A DNA stretch of 45,209 bases, from contig CAYRAV010000021.1 of the NCBI GenBank assembly GCA_964422365.1, positions 1-45,209 of the forward strand, in the 5' to 3' direction. This document shows positions 1 through 7,371 of this stretch, in pieces. A program made the position numbers and the translations under genes. Numbering within the stretch: position 1 is the stretch's first letter; each line of letters begins with the position of its first letter. Under the pieces are notes generated by a model that saw only the letters and a program-made list of their open reading frames with translations, was not told where the DNA came from and searched no databases. The stretch is from CAYRAV01 sp964422365. Lineage in GTDB: Bacteria > Bacillota > Clostridia > Lachnospirales > Lachnospiraceae.

Positions 1-212
1 ATGCGGAAAGAAAACTTTGAGCCGGCATAGAGAAAGAGCATCCGCAAAAGAGCCAAGGCAGAGCTTACCCCGCGTTTTCTTTGCAGGGTGCCGGTGTGCT
101 TTGCCATTTCGTCCATCTGTTGTGGCAGATGCGGAAGAATTTTGTTGTTCCAGTTATTAAAAACTTCTTGTATATTATTGTTCAATTTGGTAAAATCATT
201 TTGCAAATTCAT
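1..212 (-). CDS. IS4-family-like transposase, N-terminal part (runs off the left edge)
   Basis: This reading frame starts at an ATG read on the minus strand (212-210). A good ribosome binding site (AAGAGGAG) lies just upstream, and the frame stays open to the window edge. The visible 70 residues contain RKRGVSSALALLRMLFLYA. That resembles the segment 'RKRxIxSxxDLLRLxLxY' near the N-terminus of IS4-type DDE transposases. The catalytic DDE residues would lie outside the window, so intactness cannot be judged. The assignment rests on this one conserved stretch. It fits the mobile-element debris that follows. Confidence 0.55.
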   Translation of the reverse strand, partial: MNLQNDFTKLNNNIQEVFNNWNNKILPHLPQQMDEMAKHTGTLQRKRGVSSALALLRMLFLYAGSKFSFR

Positions 213-462
213 GACGCTCCTCTTTTAGTTAAAGTTTTTCGTAAAATTATTTTACACTAAAAAGAGCAGATGTCATGAATTTTTTTATTATGAAGACATT
301 TCGTTAAGATTAACTATGCTATTCATTTTGTACAATTTTTCATTAAGTTCGCGCTTATGGGGCTAAACTCTTACAATTTGTACTATCCCAGAGCCACAAA
401 TCTATTGAAAAAACTAAAAGTTTGTGATACTATGAGCATGAGGAAATGTATTTATAAGGCAG

Positions 463-1374
463 GTGAAATCATTGTCAGAATTAGAAAGTAAATATCAGGG
501 AGAGAATCCCGAACAAAAGAATAACAATAAAAACAATTCAGATATGGACGGGGAAGTGGTAAAATACACCATTAAAGACAGTGTGTTCACCAATCTTTTT
601 CAAGATAAAAAATATCTGTTACAGTTGTATAAAGCACTCCATCCTGAGGATACTGACATTACACAGGATAAATTGACAGATGTAACAATAAAAAATGTTT
701 TGACTGATAATATTTATAACGATTTGGGGTTCATGGCAGGAAACAGGTTGATGATTTTGGTAGAAGCACAGTCCACATGGACTATGAATATTATAATCAG
801 GGCATTAATGTATCTGGTGCAGACTTATCATGACTATTTTGAACGAACCAAACAGAACCTGTATAAGAGTAAAAAGGTACAAATACCAAAGCCAGAACTT
901 TATGTGATTTATACGGGAGACAGAAAGAGCAAACCTTCCGAAGTTTCCCTGTCAGAAGAATTTTTTGGTGGAGAGAACTGTTGCATAGATGTAAAGGTAA
1001 AAATGATATATGACGGGAAAGAGGGAGACATTATTAACCAATATGTGGTATTTACCAAAGTATGCAACGAACAGATAGCCATATATGGCAGAACCAAGAA
1101 AGCAATCTTGGAGACAATCCGAATCTGTAAAGACAGGAATGTATTGAAAGAGTATTTGGAAAGCAAGGAAAAGGAGGTTGTGGACATTATGATGGTATTG
1201 TATGATGAACAGGAAGTAATGCGTTCTTATGTGGAAAGTGAAGTTTATGAAGCAAGGATTGAAATGGCGAAACGACTTTTACAAATGAAAAAATTATCTT
1301 ATGAGGAAGTTGCTGCCGGTTCCGGGCTTACCGTTGAAGAAGTTGAAGAATTAGCAGGATTACAGTTAGTATAG
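463..1374 (+). CDS. Rpn family recombination-promoting nuclease / putative transposase (PD-(D/E)XK)
   Basis: A 303-residue protein of the Rpn/PDDEXK_2 type. The segment VEAQSTWTMNIIIRALMYL (about residues 102-120) matches the family nuclease core 'hEhQSxxxxxhxhRhhxY', where the E and Q belong to the PD-(D/E)XK active site. It is followed by PELYVIYTG, also typical. The C-terminal third is a charged helical region ending in a short helix-turn-helix-like segment (LSYEEVAAGSGLTVEEVEELAGL). Family members such as Escherichia coli RpnA are DNA endonucleases that promote RecA-independent recombination and often exist in many copies. The start is uncertain. GTG at 463 has AAGG only 3 nt upstream, while the in-frame TTG at 472 is preceded by AGGTG at better spacing. 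The gene lies alone between an IS4-like fragment and a MITE. Confidence 0.8.
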   Translation: MKSLSELESKYQGENPEQKNNNKNNSDMDGEVVKYTIKDSVFTNLFQDKKYLLQLYKALHPEDTDITQDKLTDVTIKNVLTDNIYNDLGFMAGNRLMILVEAQSTWTMNIIIRALMYLVQTYHDYFERTKQNLYKSKKVQIPKPELYVIYTGDRKSKPSEVSLSEEFFGGENCCIDVKVKMIYDGKEGDIINQYVVFTKVCNEQIAIYGRTKKAILETIRICKDRNVLKEYLESKEKEVVDIMMVLYDEQEVMRSYVESEVYEARIEMAKRLLQMKKLSYEEVAAGSGLTVEEVEELAGLQLV

Positions 1375-1387
1375 TTACATTATTTGA

Positions 1388-1539
1388 AACTAAATGTGAC
1401 AGTTCAGGTAGGTCTGCACACTCTGCTGTGCAGACTGTACAAAAGAATAAAACAAGATGGGGAATGGGTCAATTTACAATGCGAAGCTTGCCCCATTCCG
1501 TAACAGGTCAGCCCCCCGGCTGAACTGTTACAACTAAAT
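1388..1539. mobile_element. Small IS66-like MITE with perfect 8-bp target duplication
   Basis: The element at 1396-1531 (136 bp) begins GTGACAGTTCAG and ends CTGAACTGTTAC, an 11/12 terminal inverted repeat. It is flanked on both sides by AACTAAAT (1388-1395 and 1532-1539), a perfect 8-bp direct repeat. Inside are a hairpin GTCTGCACA/TGTGCAGAC (1412-1435), a second with GGAATGGG/CCCATTCC (1461-1499), and a 14-bp arm against the right end (1500-1531). No coding capacity is seen. GTAA-type ends with 8-bp duplications are the signature of the IS66 family, so a non-autonomous IS66 derivative is inferred. The spacer 1375-1758 holds only this and a terminator. Confidence 0.8.
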
Positions 1540-1557
1540 AGCACCCAAGGATACGGA

Positions 1558-1596
1558 AAGCAGGAAATCTTATGTACAAGGTATCCTGCTTTTTTA
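1558..1596 (+). terminator. Rho-independent terminator downstream of the Rpn gene
   Basis: AAGCAGGA (1558-1565) pairs with TCCTGCTT (1584-1591), giving an 8-bp stem followed by a T run on the plus strand. It lies about 180 bp past the Rpn stop codon because the MITE at 1396-1531 sits between them. The MITE may have separated the gene from its original terminator. Confidence 0.65.
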
Positions 1597-1758
1597 TTCA
1601 ATTTTTGCATTTTTGTTCTGTTAAACAATTCTATTATTTTATGCTTGTAAACAGGGCAGAAGAAAAGCACTTAGATTTTCCTAAGCGTTTAGTTCTGTAT
1701 CTTCCCATGTCCTTTTTTATCTCTTTTGGATAGTCTGGTAAGCAGAGTTTTAAATTCT

Positions 1759-2040
1759 TTATAGTTCTTCTTTTGTGAAATTTAGCTTTCCACAAACAAT
1801 ATTTAAATTCCCATTTCTGGTTTGTATCGCATCAATCATCTCTTTTTCTTTCATAGAATCTACTAAAATAATATGATATTGCAATTCATACATACTTCCC
1901 AGATTTGTTGTTTTTACTCTCATTAAATCGTGACAGCAAGTATATTGTTGAAAGATATCATCAAAGATTCCCATATAATCCAAATTTTCCGGAATGGTAA
2001 TACGCAGGTCTTTCTTTTCTTCTTTTACTTTTCCATAATT
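1759..2040 (-). pseudogene. C-terminal remnant of a DUF4956 membrane protein
   Basis: The minus strand encodes KDLRITIPENLDYMGIFDDI (first residues from about 2020), continuing through FQQYTCCHDLMRVKTTNLGS to EMIDAIQTRNGNLNIVCGKL. This matches the cytosolic C-terminal domain of DUF4956 proteins, which follows four membrane helices in intact members. Only about 90 codons remain. Going upstream, the frame is closed by a stop at about 2050. A hydrophobic stretch continues in another frame (AFPLFAVVSSVYVIM), which suggests a frameshift plus loss of the N-terminal part. DUF4956 genes usually sit beside VTC-domain polyphosphate polymerase genes; no VTC gene is visible here. The family call comes from recalled motif similarity only. 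Confidence 0.6.
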
Positions 2041-2230
2041 ACATAAACACTAGAAACAACCGCAAATAACGGAAAAGCTATCCTCTACTGCCAATAGGGG
2101 ATATCATGTAATCCGTTAGTTTTTAACATTTTACAAGTTTCTGATTGTGCAACCGTTGGACATACCAAAATCCTTCGGTTTCTGATTTGGTTATAAACCA
2201 TCTTTGCATATTTTGCAAGAGGTTTAGGAA
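2041..2230. other. Gene-free stretch with possible degenerate coding debris
   Basis: No intact gene is seen. On the minus strand about 45 codons are open (…AKMVYNQIRNRRILVCPTVA…, about 2210-2080) and look protein-like, but they have no convincing start and run into a stop near 2090. I do not recognise the family. It may be the remains of a gene that once preceded the DUF4956 fragment. Confidence 0.3.
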
Positions 2231-2262
2231 AATAGGGGTGTTTCGGCACCCTTATTTTTTTT
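2231..2262 (+). terminator. Terminator-like hairpin
   Basis: AATAGGGGTG (2231-2240) and CACCCTTATT (2247-2256) form a 10-bp stem with one G-T wobble around the loop TTTCGG. A run of eight T follows on the plus strand. No plus-strand gene lies immediately upstream, so it probably belonged to a gene now lost. Confidence 0.6.
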
Positions 2263-2357
2263 GGAATTTATAAATATTTTATCGAGTTATCTGTATGATA
2301 ATTTTTCTATAAAAGATATAAAGGATTTCTATGGATTTTAGCAGATGCAGGCATTGT

Positions 2358-2490
2358 GGAATGTGTATAACTGTCCGGTTTATGGAATTGTGGGCAACAT
2401 TGTTTGCAAGATGTGGGAAAGGTGTTTTTCCTTTTCCACATCTTGTGAATGGTGTTGTCCATAATGGAATGGTTAGTTATGCACATTTCC
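2358..2490. repeat. Long imperfect inverted repeat (about 61-65-bp arms)
   Basis: The left arm (2358-2422) and the reverse complement of the right arm (2430-2490) align along their whole length. Shared blocks include GCAAGATGTGGGAAAGG against CACAAGATGTGGAAAAGG, and TGTGTATAACT against TGTGCATAACT. Only about 7 bp separate the arms, so either strand's transcript folds into one very long hairpin. Short open frames on both strands here follow from the symmetry and are not taken as genes. It lies directly downstream of the truncated relaxase gene. Confidence 0.75.
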
Positions 2491-2517
2491 ATGATGCGTT
2501 ATATTTCACTTATAATA

Positions 2518-3774
2518 TTACAAGGTAGGTTTGTTGCTTTTCTCTGGCTGCTCCTGTGTGTTTTTCTGTGAGATTTCCTGTCCTAAATATTGCTTCAGGT
2601 TTTCCAGTTTTCTTGTCAGGGATTTTACTTCTTTTTCGCAGTTTTTATAGGTGGCAGTCAGGTTATTTTTCTGTGTGGTAAGCTCTTGGTATTCGGATTT
2701 TAACTTGTCAATATTTAAGCCTTTTAGTTTTATGCCTGCCTGCTCCAGCATATGTCTCGCACCGCCATAAAGAATAATCTGGCTTTCATATCTGCGGAAA
2801 TATGCTTCCGGATTTTTTGCTTTTTTATAGCCGATATGGTAAGAACGGTTTGCTTTGTATTGTTCTGCATATTTGATAATTTCACCAAGGTCTTTTATTC
2901 TGTGTTCCAGCTCCACCACACTATGTTTCGCAGACTTCCCAGCTTCGGTTTTTACTGCAATTTTATGTTCCAGTTCTGAAAGGGAACCTGCTTCTATATA
3001 GTTTTTTGCAGCAATTTTTAAATTCTCTATATCTGCCCAATGTTTCAATCCAGGACTGTTTTGGAATTTCTCAACAGAGGTATCAATCAGCTTGCGGATT
3101 GAGTAATCTTTTTTAGGAATAACAGCTTTGCGTTCTTTCTTACTTTCAATACGTTCTTTAATATGTTCCTTTGTGTATTCCTTTCCCAAAGATTTTGCAC
3201 TTCCACGCACAAAACGGTCTTTATTTAATGGTCGGAATGAAATGTATTTAGCAGTTTCATCGTTCAAAGTTTCCCCTTTGATTTCATAACCTTTTGCCCC
3301 CATCAGAAGTAAAAATTCTTCATAAGTGGAAGCGGATTTTATGCAGTAATTGATGTCTTTTCTTATCTGTGGTTTTGATGATGTTATGTCTTTATCTGCC
3401 TGCCATTGGTTATGTTTTTTGCCCTGTTTGCCACATGGGGTTATGACGGAAAGATTATGCTCCCTGCACAGTTCATCACTTAACCTCCGGATGCGGTAAT
3501 AGGTCTGTTTACAGTCATGGTATTTGTCATATTCTATGTTATCTGCAGCACAGAAAATGATATGGTTATGTACATGTCCCTTGTCAATATGGGTGGTAAC
3601 AACATAAGAATATTTTCCCTCTAAAACCTTGTCAGCAAGCTGTTTTCCTATCCGGTGTGCTTCAGGGGAATCCACTTCACCAGGGACAAAAGCCTGTATC
3701 ATGTGGTAGGCTTTATTTGGATTGTTTTCACGACTATAAATGGTACAATAAATATGTACAAAAAATCCAAACAA
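2518..3774 (-). pseudogene. Relaxase/mobilization nuclease, N-terminally truncated
   Basis: About 415 codons are open and encode the C-terminal three quarters of a MobA/VirD2-type relaxase. The segment AYHMIQAFVPGEV is followed by EAHRIGKQLADKVLEGKYSY and the metal-binding HIDKGHVHNH, the three-histidine motif that coordinates the catalytic divalent ion. The rest is charged and coiled-coil-like, ending in a Q/N-rich tail. In intact relatives the catalytic tyrosine lies in the first 30 or so residues, ahead of about 100 further residues. Here that portion is missing. The frame merely opens through a TTG (3774) inside the end of the adjacent IS200-like element, with no ribosome binding site. 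The gene is therefore taken as inactivated, a relic of an integrative or mobilizable element. No N-terminal half is found on the far side of the IS. Confidence 0.8.
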
Positions 3775-3819
3775 TCACCACCAGCTAAGCTGGTGGTTTG
3801 TTTTCCGCCCTATAAGGGC

Positions 3820-4299
3820 TTATTTCTTCCAATTGCTTTTATTTACCGGCTCACCCGTAAACGGGTCAATATACTCTTTCAAAGACATCTGATCATACTC
3901 CAAATCTTCCCTTAACTGATTTTGAATATACTCTTCTATCTTTTTTGCATTTTTTCCTACTGTATCTACATAGTATCCTCTGCACCAGAAATGTCTATTT
4001 CCATATTTATATTTGAGATTCGCATGTCTCTTGAAAATCATGAGTGTACTTTTTCCTTTCAAATATCCTACAAAATCTGATACACTCATTTTAGGCGGAA
4101 TCTCCACCAGCATATGAATATGATCCGGACATACTTCGGCTTCAATTATATGAACCTCTTTTCTTTTACAAAGAGCACTCAAGATATTGGCAATATCCTG
4201 CTTTAACTCTCCATATATGATTTTTCTTCTGTATTTTGGTGCAAAAACTATATGATATTTACAATTCCATGTTGTATGTGATAAACTATTCTTGTCCAT
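3820..4299 (-). CDS. tnpA: IS200/IS605 family transposase TnpA (HUH, Y1)
   Basis: A 159-residue single-domain transposase that appears complete. It shows the family N-terminus (WNCKYHIVFAPKYRRKIIYG), the HUH motif in CPDHIHMLVEIPP, the segment SVSDFVGYLKGKST, and the catalytic tyrosine region GYYVDTVGKN. TnpA cuts and rejoins single-stranded DNA at hairpin-marked ends, acting as a dimer through a covalent 5'-phosphotyrosine. The ATG is preceded by AAAGGAGG about 7 nt upstream. That ribosome binding site is complementary to CCTCC farther up the leader, so translation is likely damped (see the leader hairpin entry). There is no tnpB accessory gene, so this is an IS200-type element rather than IS605. 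Confidence 0.93.
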   Translation of the reverse strand: MDKNSLSHTTWNCKYHIVFAPKYRRKIIYGELKQDIANILSALCKRKEVHIIEAEVCPDHIHMLVEIPPKMSVSDFVGYLKGKSTLMIFKRHANLKYKYGNRHFWCRGYYVDTVGKNAKKIEEYIQNQLREDLEYDQMSLKEYIDPFTGEPVNKSNWKK

Positions 4300-4305
4300 T
4301 AGGAC

Positions 4306-4366
4306 TACCTCCTTTGTAATAATAAAACGGTTGGCGAACCATCTTTATTATATCAGAGGAGGTTTC
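4306..4366 (-). promoter_or_regulatory. Leader hairpin sequestering the tnpA ribosome binding site
   Basis: In the tnpA transcript, ACCTCC near the 5' side pairs with the GGAGGT of the ribosome binding site. The stem is extended by AATAAA/TTTATT and capped by GGTT-CGCC-AACC. Burying the ribosome binding site in leader structure is an established way IS200 elements keep transposase translation very low. The pairing is read directly from the sequence; the regulatory role is inferred. Confidence 0.65.
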
Positions 4367-4419
4367 TCTAACACAACGCTAAAGCTATTTTAACCACCCG
4401 CAGAGCAGGTGGTTTATTT

Positions 4420-4471
4420 GTTCTACAAAGTTTCGTTTTTCGGTTCAACGAAAAACTCCACAATGTAGAAC
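4420..4471. repeat. Inverted repeat beside the IS200 element
   Basis: GTTCTACA (4420-4427) is mirrored by TGTAGAAC (4464-4471), with a second inner pair, GTTTTTCG/CGAAAAAC-like, between them. It could be part of a longer IS end or an independent structure. No coding sequence is seen in 4300-4673. Confidence 0.4.
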
Positions 4472-4490
4472 AGAGCCATGCTCTAACAAC

Positions 4491-4528
4491 AAAAGGGGCA
4501 TTGCATATTGATGCAATAGCCCCTTTTT
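4491..4528. terminator. Bidirectional terminator
   Basis: AAAAGGGGC (4491-4499) and GCCCCTTTTT (4519-4528) enclose a further 7-bp stem ATTGCAT/ATGCAAT with the 4-nt loop ATTG. A/T runs on both sides make it a plausible terminator in both directions. It insulates the SPFH operon that starts 70 bp later. Confidence 0.75.
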
Positions 4529-4596
4529 GCAAATAGAGCAATAGTACTGTAAAAGTTACTGTGCAAGAGCATAACATCATTTGATTCAAAAAACAC

Positions 4597-4626
4597 TTGA
4601 CATATTATCGATATGATAGTATCATA
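4597..4626 (+). promoter_or_regulatory. Sigma-A-type promoter with overlapping palindrome for the SPFH operon
   Basis: The -35 TTGACA (4597-4602), an exact 17-bp spacer and the -10 TATCAT (4620-4625) form a near-consensus vegetative promoter. The perfect palindrome TATGATA-G-TATCATA (4612-4626) covers the -10. Such placement is typical of a repressor operator, although no regulator can be named. The start codon at 4674 lies about 45 bp downstream. Confidence 0.7.
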
Positions 4627-4673
4627 ATAAAAAATATATATTATCAAAATAATAATAACAGAAGGAGCGGATT

Positions 4674-5696
4674 ATGATGGCTATTAAATATCGAAAATTT
4701 GAACCAACAGATTATGTAATGAAAGTGAAAAAAGGGAAAATCATTGAACAGGGACTTGGACTTTCTTTTTTTTACAATACCATGACCACAAGCATGATGG
4801 TACTTCCTGCAACTGCATTTGATACCAGTTTTGCCTATGATGATATTATGACTTCTGATTTCCAGAAAATTAATATACAGGGAGAGATCTCTTATATTAT
4901 TGCAGATTATGAGCAAACTTCCAAGATGGTGGACTTCTCATATAAGGATACAAGAAAAGAGTATCAGACCATTTTAAATGAAGCAAAAACAAAAATGGCA
5001 AAGCGGATTATGAATCTGACAAAAGTATATATTGCCAAATTCATTAGTACAAAAACGGTAAGAGCTGCTATTATCTCTGCTGATGAATTAGCACATGTAC
5101 TTGGAGCAGCATTGAAAAAAGATGAGACAGTGCAAAATTTAGGTCTTCAGATTATTGCAGTTTCTATTTTGGGAATCTCCCCACAGCCTGATACCAGAAA
5201 AGCATTGGAAGCTGCTGCAAGGGAAGAAATATTAAAACAACAGGATGATGCTATTTATAAAAGACGTAATTCCGCCATTGAACAAGAGAGAGCAATCAAA
5301 GAAAATGAGTTGAATACAGAAATCAAAATTGCAGAAAAACAAAAACAAAAACGTGAGAAAGAGATGGAAACCAAACGGATGATGCAGGAAAAACAGGCAG
5401 AACTGGATGCACAAAAGATTGCGAATGATATTCATTTAGAAGAAGAGAATCAAAAATTAGTAGAGCTTCAGACAGAAAATGAAAAGAAAAAATCTGATGC
5501 AAAAGCATATGATTCTAAAGTACTTCTTGAAACCTTTGCAGGCATTGATACAGAAATTATCAAAGCACTGGCTGTAAGCGGCATGGATAGCAAATCCCTG
5601 ATTGCAAAAGCTTTTGCAGAAATTGGTGACAAAGCTGATAAAATCGGTGTATTAAATGTATCTCCTGATTTGTTAGAAACTTTAACGAATCCATAG
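4674..5696 (+). CDS. SPFH/band-7 domain protein
   Basis: A 340-residue soluble-looking protein. Residues 1-180 form an SPFH (stomatin/prohibitin/flotillin) domain, starting KYRKFEPTDYVMKVKKGKII and including SYIIADYEQTSKMVDF. Residues about 195-285 are a very charged coiled coil (EIKIAEKQKQKREKEMETKR). The C-terminus carries ALAVSGMDSKSLIAKAFAEI, a tail seen in flotillin-like proteins. No N-terminal membrane helix is seen, unlike classical stomatins, so membrane association would need another anchor. Start ATG 4674 (followed by a second ATG) has GGAG nearby. It is the first gene of a two-gene operon with a NAD-kinase-fold protein 42 bp downstream. Scaffolding through oligomerisation is the usual SPFH role; the specific function here is unknown. 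Confidence 0.8.
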   Translation: MMAIKYRKFEPTDYVMKVKKGKIIEQGLGLSFFYNTMTTSMMVLPATAFDTSFAYDDIMTSDFQKINIQGEISYIIADYEQTSKMVDFSYKDTRKEYQTILNEAKTKMAKRIMNLTKVYIAKFISTKTVRAAIISADELAHVLGAALKKDETVQNLGLQIIAVSILGISPQPDTRKALEAAAREEILKQQDDAIYKRRNSAIEQERAIKENELNTEIKIAEKQKQKREKEMETKRMMQEKQAELDAQKIANDIHLEEENQKLVELQTENEKKKSDAKAYDSKVLLETFAGIDTEIIKALAVSGMDSKSLIAKAFAEIGDKADKIGVLNVSPDLLETLTNP

Positions 5697-5738
5697 AAAG
5701 AAACTGGCAGATATAAAAAGAAAGGCTTGGTGCAAAAT

Positions 5739-6674
5739 ATGGAAAGAGGTATGAATAAAATCATATTAATTACAAGAAAAACCAGATTGACAGAATTAAT
5801 TTATAAATACAATACCATAGAACAAGCAAGGTTTTATATTGAGCATATGGGTGTGGACTTTGCAGATTATATAAAGGAAGATACCCAATACCGGAACGTG
5901 GTAAAAAGCGTTTTGGATACTGCCGGAAAATATGCAAGAATACAGGAAATTGACCGGGACTTCGTATCTAATATGATTTTTGGAAAAAATGATATTATTA
6001 TTGTGGTAGGACAGGATGGTCTGGTTGCCAATGTAATGAAATATTTAGACGGTCAGCCTCTTATTGGTGTAAATCCAGATACAAAACGATGGGATGGAAT
6101 ACTTCTTCCCTTTGAGGCAGGACAATTAGAACGAATGATACCTATGGTTATTTCAGAAAATTATAACATAAAAGAAATTACCATGGCACAGGCAGATACC
6201 AATGATGGTCAAAGCATGTTAGCAGTAAATGACTTATTTATTGGATGCAAAACCCACGCTTCTGCCCGCTATGATGTTACTTGGAATCAACATACCGAAA
6301 ACCAATCTTCCAGTGGAATCATTATCTCCACCGGACTTGGTGCAACCGGCTGGTACAAGTCCATTATGGCACAAGCAAATAGAATTGCCGCATTATTCGG
6401 ATGCGGCGAGATTCATGACAGTCCATTAAGCTGGGGAGAAAATGAACTTAACTTTGTGGTAAGAGAACCCTACCCAAGCCGCTCAACACAAGCAGAAATT
6501 GTATATGGAAGAATTAGAAAGACCGATCAGTTCCATGTTACCTCAAAAATGCCATTGAATGGTGTTATCTTTTCTGATGGCATAGAAAGTGATGCCATTG
6601 AATTTAATTCAGGCAGTGAGATTACAATCAGTATTGCCAAAAAAAAGGGCAGATTAGTGGAGAATACCCTATAA
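5739..6674 (+). CDS. Divergent NAD-kinase-fold protein paired with the SPFH gene
   Basis: A 311-residue protein (from ATG 5739) with the ATP-NAD kinase layout in altered form. GQDGL stands where NAD kinases have GGDGT (about residue 90). AVNDLFIG corresponds to the NE-containing motif. STGLGATGW replaces the usual 'STPTGSTAY', and a beta-rich C-terminal domain follows. The aspartate of GGDGT is kept, so activity is possible, but the changed glycine-rich loops suggest another substrate or a regulatory role. An N-terminal segment of about 85 residues precedes the nucleotide-binding motif and is longer than in housekeeping NadK. The start is ambiguous: TTG 5727, GTG 5730, ATG 5739 and ATG 5751 are all in frame, and AAAGG (5721-5725) best serves the GTG or ATG 5739. 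It is cotranscribed with the SPFH gene and followed by a hairpin at 6681. Confidence 0.7.
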   Translation: MERGMNKIILITRKTRLTELIYKYNTIEQARFYIEHMGVDFADYIKEDTQYRNVVKSVLDTAGKYARIQEIDRDFVSNMIFGKNDIIIVVGQDGLVANVMKYLDGQPLIGVNPDTKRWDGILLPFEAGQLERMIPMVISENYNIKEITMAQADTNDGQSMLAVNDLFIGCKTHASARYDVTWNQHTENQSSSGIIISTGLGATGWYKSIMAQANRIAALFGCGEIHDSPLSWGENELNFVVREPYPSRSTQAEIVYGRIRKTDQFHVTSKMPLNGVIFSDGIESDAIEFNSGSEITISIAKKKGRLVENTL

Positions 6675-6680
6675 CTTTTC

Positions 6681-6730
6681 CTTAGAGCGTGTTTTTTAAT
6701 TTATTGCTTGTTTTTCAAACACGCTCTAAG
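6681..6730. terminator. Hairpin terminator built from the GAGCGTGTTT repeat ends
   Basis: A perfect 14-bp stem, CTTAGAGCGTGTTT (6681-6694) with AAACACGCTCTAAG (6717-6730), surrounds a 22-nt loop. The stem is the terminal inverted repeat of the larger dispersed elements seen at 24963, 26070, 28977 and 39507. This copy is therefore a minimal, internally deleted form lying where the terminator of the SPFH operon would be. Poly-T stretches lie in the loop, not after the stem, so termination is plausible but not assured. Confidence 0.55.
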
Positions 6731-6770
6731 CTGTATCATAAAAAATTATTCAGGGCAAATCCTTATGTTA

Positions 6771-7343
6771 TTATAATATAGATACTCCAAATATCATCAT
6801 AAAAATAAATCCTGCTCGAAAAATTGTTCCAGCAATCACAATACGAAAAAAACAATATATGATTGTTGTATATTGTGCTGCTTCTCTTATAACCGGAATC
6901 ATATAAATAGCAGAAATAATAAGGGCAATAAGAAAACTGACTACACCTCCCTCTATCCCTCCATTCTTTTTTATTACTTCCACTGCGAAAAATACAGAAA
7001 AAGCACACTCTAAGTATATTGCAAAAAGATTTCCATAATACAGACAGCTAAGCACATCTCCTTTCCGAGCCTGCTCGTCAATATTCCTGTATTTGCGCAT
7101 ACAAACATACTTAATAAAAATATATTCCATATAACACATATTTCCTAGAAATGCCAACGATTCTATCATCAATAAAATTCCATTCTCTATGTATACCGCC
7201 AAGAAAAAAATGTTCTGGTATATTACGCTCATTCCAAAAAAAAACAAATCTATCAAAATAACCGCTTTCCAAGATGCATGTCCCCTATATGCACTATTGC
7301 CATAATGGCTATAATTATATCTACGATTACAATCTTTCCACAT
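6771..7343 (-). CDS. Small integral membrane protein of unknown function
   Basis: I do not recognise the family. The 190-residue product has an aromatic, basic N-terminus (MWKDCNRRYNYSHYGNSAYRGHAS). About five hydrophobic stretches follow, near residues 26-48, 55-75, 105-125, 132-152 and 163-188. A polar cytosolic-type loop, CMRKYRNIDEQARKGD, sits in the middle. The start ATG has AAGGAG about 6 nt upstream, so translation is well supported. It lies 28 bp downstream of the DXP synthase gene on the same strand and is probably cotranscribed with it, but nothing in the sequence links it to isoprenoid synthesis. Confidence 0.65.
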   Translation of the reverse strand: MWKDCNRRYNYSHYGNSAYRGHASWKAVILIDLFFFGMSVIYQNIFFLAVYIENGILLMIESLAFLGNMCYMEYIFIKYVCMRKYRNIDEQARKGDVLSCLYYGNLFAIYLECAFSVFFAVEVIKKNGGIEGGVVSFLIALIISAIYMIPVIREAAQYTTIIYCFFRIVIAGTIFRAGFIFMMIFGVSIL

Positions 7344-7371
7344 AAAATCTCCTTGCCAAATCTTACATTTT

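Larger units (their letters stand above)
3771..4420 (-). mobile_element. IS200-type insertion sequence (IS200/IS605 family)
   Basis: The boundaries are approximate and inferred from end structures. Downstream of tnpA lie a GCCC/GGGC hairpin (about 3807-3819) and a 9-bp stem ACCACCAGC/GCTGGTGGT with a 3-nt loop (3777-3797). Upstream lies ACCACC/GGTGGT (4393-4413). Subterminal hairpins without terminal inverted repeats are how this family marks its ends for single-strand transposition. The element abuts the truncated relaxase. A target duplication is neither expected nor seen. Confidence 0.75.

Noticed and set aside
1404..1670. 88-residue minus-strand frame
   Set aside because: It covers the MITE and terminator and has no recognisable protein features.
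2331..2528. Two short opposing reading frames with similar Cys-rich peptides
   Set aside because: They arise from the long inverted repeat; neither has a convincing ribosome binding site or family match.
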